From Clostridia bacterium (GTDB lineage: Bacteria > Bacillota > Clostridia > Christensenellales > UBA3700): DNA of 64,000 nucleotides. A program made the translations under genes and the position numbers. This document shows, in pieces, positions 60,674 to 64,000 of this stretch. The stretch is from contig JAIEDA010000030.1 in NCBI GenBank assembly GCA_029068165.1, positions 1 to 64,000 on the forward strand. The letters are read 5' to 3'. Below the pieces are notes generated by a model. That model had not been told where the DNA came from. It worked only from the letters and a program-made list of their open reading frames with translations, and did no database searches. How positions within the stretch are numbered: position 1 is the stretch's first letter; each line of letters begins with the position of its first letter.

Positions 60674-62581
60674 ATGAAATACGGATTTATAAAATGCGGC
60701 GCGGCAACTCCGAAAATCACCGTGGGAGATTGTTTGGGTAATGCGAAAGCTATCGTCAATCTTATAAAACAGGCTGACGGAAAGGGGGTAAAGCTGTTGG
60801 CTCTTCCCGAGCTTTGCATAAGCGGATATACTTGCTCAGACCTATTTTTGCAAGACGCGCTTTTAGACGGCGTTGAAAGAGCGATAGAGTATATTCTTGT
60901 AAAGAGCAAGAGCTTTGATACCGTCGCGGCTATAGGCGCTCCGTTGAGATATAACGGCAAACTCTACAACTGCGCCGTAGTAATTTATAAAGGCGAAATT
61001 TTGGGCGTAGTACCCAAGACGAATGTTCCCAACTACGGAGAATTTTACGAGGCAAGACATTTTTCAGCTTATGACAAAGAAGAGGGCGAGATTACGCTTG
61101 CGGGAAAAAAGGTCGCTTTCGGGCAGGCGGTGTTCGTCAACGAAAGCTTGCAGGATTACGCTTTTTCCGTAGAGCTTTGCGAGGATTTATGGGTGGCTGA
61201 CTCGCCGTCTATTGCGCTTTGCGAAAGCGGAGCTCGTATTGTTTTGAACCTGTCGGCAAGCGACGAAGTGGTTGGTAAGAGCGAGTACAGGACTTCGCTC
61301 GTTGCGGCGCAGTCGGGAAAACTGTGTTGCGGTTACGTCTATGCAAGCGCGGGCGACGGCGAATCGACTACGGATATGGTTTTTGCGGGACATAATATCA
61401 TCGCCGAAAACGGCAATATCCTCGCTCAAAGCAAGCTCTTTTCCAACGGCTTGCTGATTAGCGATTTGGACGTAAGCAAGCTCTCTTACGAGAGAAGAAA
61501 GACGAATACTTACAGGACTTCAAATAAGATAAAGAAAATTACTTTCAATCAAAAACTTAGCGAGAACGTACTTACTAGAGCGTTTTCTCCCACGCCTTTC
61601 GTGCCGCAAGACGAGGATAAACGCGACGATAGGTGCGAACTTATTCTTACTATGCAAGCGCAGGGTATGAAGAAGAGGATAGAACACACAGGTTCTAAAA
61701 AGCTCGTCGTAGGACTTTCGGGCGGACTTGACAGTGCGCTTGCGCTATTGGTTGTTTGCAAAGCTATAGATTCTTGCGAAAGGTCTAGAAAGGACGTTCT
61801 TGCGGTGACTATGCCGTGTTTCGGAACGACGAAACGCACCAAGTCCAACGCTGAAGTTTTGGCTCAAGGTCTTGGCGTGGATTTTCGCGAAGTAAACATC
61901 ACGAAAGCGGTAGAAAGGCATTTTGAAGATATTGGTCAGTCTAAGGACGATTTGGACGTAACCTTTGAGAATTCGCAGGCGAGAGAGCGTACGCAGGTGC
62001 TAATGGATATCGCCAATAAATTGGGCGGTATGGTCGTAGGAACGGGCGATTTGTCCGAGCTTGCTCTCGGGTGGGCGACCTACAACGGCGACCACATGTC
62101 AATGTACGGCGTAAACGCTTCTATACCCAAGACCTTGGTCAGGTATCTCGTCAAATACTACGCCGATACCTGCGATAGCGAGGACGTAAAAAATTCTCTC
62201 TACGACATTCTCGATACTCCCGTAAGTCCCGAACTTTTGCCCGCCGACGGCGAAGAGATTTCTCAGCAAACGGAAAGCATAGTCGGTCCTTACGAGCTAC
62301 ACGATTTCTTCTTGTATTATATAGTCCGTTGGGGATATTCGCCCAAAAAAGTCTACAGGATTGCGCTCAAGACTTTTGACGGCAAGTACGACAAGACGGT
62401 GATAATTAAATGGCTGAAGTCATTTTACAAGAGATTTTTTGCGCAGCAGTTCAAACGTTCGTGTTTGCCCGACGGTCCTAAAGTGGGCAGCGTAACATTA
62501 TCGCCGAGAGGAGATTGGAGAATGCCCAGCGACGCGTCGACGAATTTATGGCTCAGCGAGTTGGAAGATTTGGACAAATAA
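60674..62581 (+). CDS. nadE: Glutamine-dependent NAD+ synthetase
   Basis: This protein of about 635 residues has an N-terminal nitrilase-type glutaminase. Its triad is the Glu in LALPELCISGYT, the Lys in VVPKTNVPNYGEFYEARHF and the Cys in VELCEDLWV. The C-terminal synthetase has the PP-loop GLSGGLDSALALLV, followed by GTGDLSELALGWATYNGDHMSMYGVN. It makes NAD+ from deamido-NAD with ammonia from glutamine. The ATG at 60674 matches the usual family start (MKYGFIK) and is preferred to a TTG six bases upstream. Confidence 0.96.
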   Translation: MKYGFIKCGAATPKITVGDCLGNAKAIVNLIKQADGKGVKLLALPELCISGYTCSDLFLQDALLDGVERAIEYILVKSKSFDTVAAIGAPLRYNGKLYNCAVVIYKGEILGVVPKTNVPNYGEFYEARHFSAYDKEEGEITLAGKKVAFGQAVFVNESLQDYAFSVELCEDLWVADSPSIALCESGARIVLNLSASDEVVGKSEYRTSLVAAQSGKLCCGYVYASAGDGESTTDMVFAGHNIIAENGNILAQSKLFSNGLLISDLDVSKLSYERRKTNTYRTSNKIKKITFNQKLSENVLTRAFSPTPFVPQDEDKRDDRCELILTMQAQGMKKRIEHTGSKKLVVGLSGGLDSALALLVVCKAIDSCERSRKDVLAVTMPCFGTTKRTKSNAEVLAQGLGVDFREVNITKAVERHFEDIGQSKDDLDVTFENSQARERTQVLMDIANKLGGMVVGTGDLSELALGWATYNGDHMSMYGVNASIPKTLVRYLVKYYADTCDSEDVKNSLYDILDTPVSPELLPADGEEISQQTESIVGPYELHDFFLYYIVRWGYSPKKVYRIALKTFDGKYDKTVIIKWLKSFYKRFFAQQFKRSCLPDGPKVGSVTLSPRGDWRMPSDASTNLWLSELEDLDK

Positions 62582-62617
62582 AACGACGCGGCTTGTAAAA
62601 GCCGCGTCGTTGATTTT
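62582..62617. terminator. Terminator between nadE and the lipoprotein gene
   Basis: A perfect 13-bp stem (62582-62594 with 62599-62611) with loop GTAA separates the convergent genes; the T tract is moderate. Confidence 0.82.
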
Positions 62618-62650
62618 ATCTTTTGTAAAAAATGATTGTCTATTGAAAGA

Positions 62651-63691
62651 TTACTTCTTGATCGATTGGAAGATATCGTCGGTAGCGGAGTAGTTCATAT
62701 CTTTTTCCGAGTAGCTGAATATAATCTCCGATTTGCTTGAAGCCGAACCTTCGTACCAAATTACGAGCGCGCCGATTTCGCCTTTCCAAGTTTCGTCTAT
62801 AAGATATCTCTTTGTAAGACCGCACTCCCAAATTTCAACGGTCATAGAGCATTTTTCAAAGCTCATATTCTTGCCGCTGTTGTCGTTTTCGAGAGCCTTG
62901 ATAGTTTGCTCGTCAGCGTTGGCTACCTCTACGTCGATCGAGAACGTAAGCTCGTAATATACGTTGTTCTTATCGTCAGTCTTGCGCTCGATTTTAGCTC
63001 CGTCGGCGCTTACGATACCTTTTGCTTGCCAGTTTATAACGCTCTTTCTAGCTTCGTCGTAGCTTCTCGAACCAGCCGCGTCCTCAACTTTATTCCAAGC
63101 GTCGGACGATTTCTTCCATTTTTCTACTGTGAGAAGTCCCGTCTTTTCATCGTATTTAATATCCGTGTCGTTGGTCATCTTGTTGTAACGGCCGTTTGCT
63201 ACGTATCTTATAAACGCGCTGGTCACGAAGTTCGTTTCGGTACCGCCGAAGTTGTGATTTACCGGAAGTTTGATCGTGGTGTCGTCTTTGACGTCGTCCG
63301 ACTGTCTTCTAAGTCTTTGATATACCAAAGTGCCCGAATTGCTCTTGATGGTCGTAGTGCCTACTTGATTTCTAAAGTACGCGAAGTGGTCGCAGGCGAT
63401 TTCGTTGGTCATAGCGCCGTATACCATTTGAGCAATCTTTTCCGAGTCCGTCAAAGTCGTGGATTCGTAAATTGCTTTTACGTTTACAGGGTCTTCTTTC
63501 GCTCCGCTGCGCTTGGTTTGCATGCTCGCTACGTTTACCTCGTCAGGGTACTCCAAGTAGTCGTAGAGTATTGTCGAATAGTCTACGTCTACGATTTCTA
63601 CGTTTTGCACGTCGGGCGAGCACGCCGCAAAGCACGCGCATACGATTACCAATAACAAAACCGTTGCGATTATCGATAATGCTTTTTTCAT
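62651..63691 (-). CDS. Putative lipoprotein of unknown function
   Basis: This 346-residue protein has a clear lipoprotein signal: a KK start, a hydrophobic core (IIATVLLLVIVCACF) and a lipobox FAAC at about residue 24. The mature part shows no catalytic motif I recognise. It has charged and beta-rich segments such as LVYQRLRRQSDD and YYELTFSIDVEVANADEQ. AAGGGAGAG precedes the ATG. It is transcribed alone and should sit on the outer face of the cell membrane. Confidence 0.75.
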   Translation of the reverse strand: MKKALSIIATVLLLVIVCACFAACSPDVQNVEIVDVDYSTILYDYLEYPDEVNVASMQTKRSGAKEDPVNVKAIYESTTLTDSEKIAQMVYGAMTNEIACDHFAYFRNQVGTTTIKSNSGTLVYQRLRRQSDDVKDDTTIKLPVNHNFGGTETNFVTSAFIRYVANGRYNKMTNDTDIKYDEKTGLLTVEKWKKSSDAWNKVEDAAGSRSYDEARKSVINWQAKGIVSADGAKIERKTDDKNNVYYELTFSIDVEVANADEQTIKALENDNSGKNMSFEKCSMTVEIWECGLTKRYLIDETWKGEIGALVIWYEGSASSKSEIIFSYSEKDMNYSATDDIFQSIKK

Positions 63692-63724
63692 ATTTTCTCT
63701 CCCTTAAATTTTCTTGATAAGTTC

Positions 63725-63754
63725 AGTATAAAGTTTGAACCAACCTAAAGTCAA
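63725..63754 (-). promoter_or_regulatory. Promoter of the lipoprotein gene
   Basis: Reading leftwards: TTGACT (complement of 63749-63754), 18 bases, TATACT (complement of 63725-63730). Confidence 0.7.
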
Positions 63755-63857
63755 TATTTTTTTGAAATTTCCTCAACTTTAATTTTTATATTTGCGCGTT
63801 TATGTTTTATATGTAACTTTTATGGACGAAATGGTACTCAAGTTGCGAAAAACGCTG

Positions 63858-63887
63858 TTGACACAGCAAGTTTTTGTAGTTTATAAT
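63858..63887 (+). promoter_or_regulatory. Promoter of the gene starting at 63947
   Basis: TTGACA (63858-63863), 18 bases, TATAAT (63882-63887), with both hexamers at consensus. Confidence 0.8.
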
Positions 63888-63946
63888 ATTGTTATAAATA
63901 AAATATTTATCCATATATTATACAAGGATAAGACGGCGAGGAAGTT

Positions 63947-64000
63947 ATGATTGAAAGAGCGGCTCTATATCCCGCGCATTTGAGAAGGCTTATATCCATA
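63947..64000 (+). CDS. Start of a gene cut by the window end
   Basis: An ATG at 63947 with GAGGAAG six bases upstream opens a frame of 18 codons (MIERAALYPAHLRRLISI) that runs off the end. A consensus promoter lies 60 bases upstream. Too little is present to name the product. Confidence 0.6.
   Translation, partial: MIERAALYPAHLRRLISI

Noticed and set aside
1..64000. CRISPR arrays or cas genes
   Set aside because: No regularly spaced direct repeats of 20 to 40 bases and no Cas-like proteins were seen on either strand.

Overview
This window looks like chromosomal DNA from an uncultured member of the Bacillota, class Clostridia, probably from a gut lineage. The evidence is moderate AT-richness, strong AGGAGG-type ribosome binding sites, sigma70/SigA promoters with TTGACA/TATAAT hexamers, and the Clostridia-type order maf - mreB-like - minD - minE - M50 protease - ROK kinase - radical SAM (TIGR03960-like) - DUF2344 - rng, followed convergently by rplU-prp-rpmA. 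Ribosomal protein L27 carries the cleavable N-terminal extension typical of Firmicutes, and the gene for its protease (Prp) sits next to it. The genus cannot be named from sequence alone. No prophage, transposase, integrase or CRISPR array is visible.

Layout. Positions 1-10,550 hold housekeeping and metabolic genes: a YjjG-type nucleotidase, a split transketolase, a ferritin-like protein of unknown role, prolyl-tRNA synthetase, a YhhN membrane protein, an alkaline-phosphatase-superfamily hydrolase next to a GPH sugar symporter, and luxS. From 10,628 to about 15,870 lies a tRNA-Ser(CGA) gene followed by an AT-rich accessory stretch. It consists of short plus-strand modules (a methyltransferase truncated by a stop codon, two small unknown proteins, an alpha/beta hydrolase, a nucleotidyltransferase, two unknown proteins). 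The modules are separated by degenerate copies of the tRNA 3' end plus its downstream flank. An SGNH hydrolase and a hexapeptide acetyltransferase follow, then a candidate small RNA with a perfect consensus promoter and its own terminator. Positions 17,654-24,105 (minus strand) are a complete trpEGDCFBA operon. Positions 24,535-36,356 carry a ZIP transporter, a tilS-cca-rmuC-PHP run, a lipid kinase, a condensation-type acyltransferase, a small tyrosine phosphatase, Ppx/GppA and Maf.

Positions 36,487-46,186 are the most unusual part. A divergent MreB-like protein is followed by a 2026-residue membrane and surface protein, then minD, minE, a 60-residue membrane protein and a site-2 protease. 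In many Clostridia mreC, mreD, a penicillin-binding protein and minC lie between mreB and minD. Here they are absent and the giant gene occupies the place. Its best candidate promoter lies between perfect 20-bp inverted repeats, so it could be invertible or under looped operator control.

Positions 46,265-54,138 carry the ROK kinase, the radical SAM/rng operon, the L21-Prp-L27 operon with its leader, an OGG-type DNA glycosylase and a NYN-domain protein. Positions 54,303-64,000 hold a zinc-ribbon membrane protein, an O-antigen-ligase-like protein, an orphan acetolactate synthase regulatory subunit, a heterodimeric ABC exporter, NAD synthetase, a lipoprotein and the first 18 codons of a further gene.

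A recurrent feature is leaderless transcription. At least five genes (yjjG-like, a zinc-ribbon gene, yhhN-like, tilS, maf) have a good -10 hexamer 5 to 6 bases before the start codon and no Shine-Dalgarno sequence. A sixth, the tyrosine phosphatase gene, is similar.
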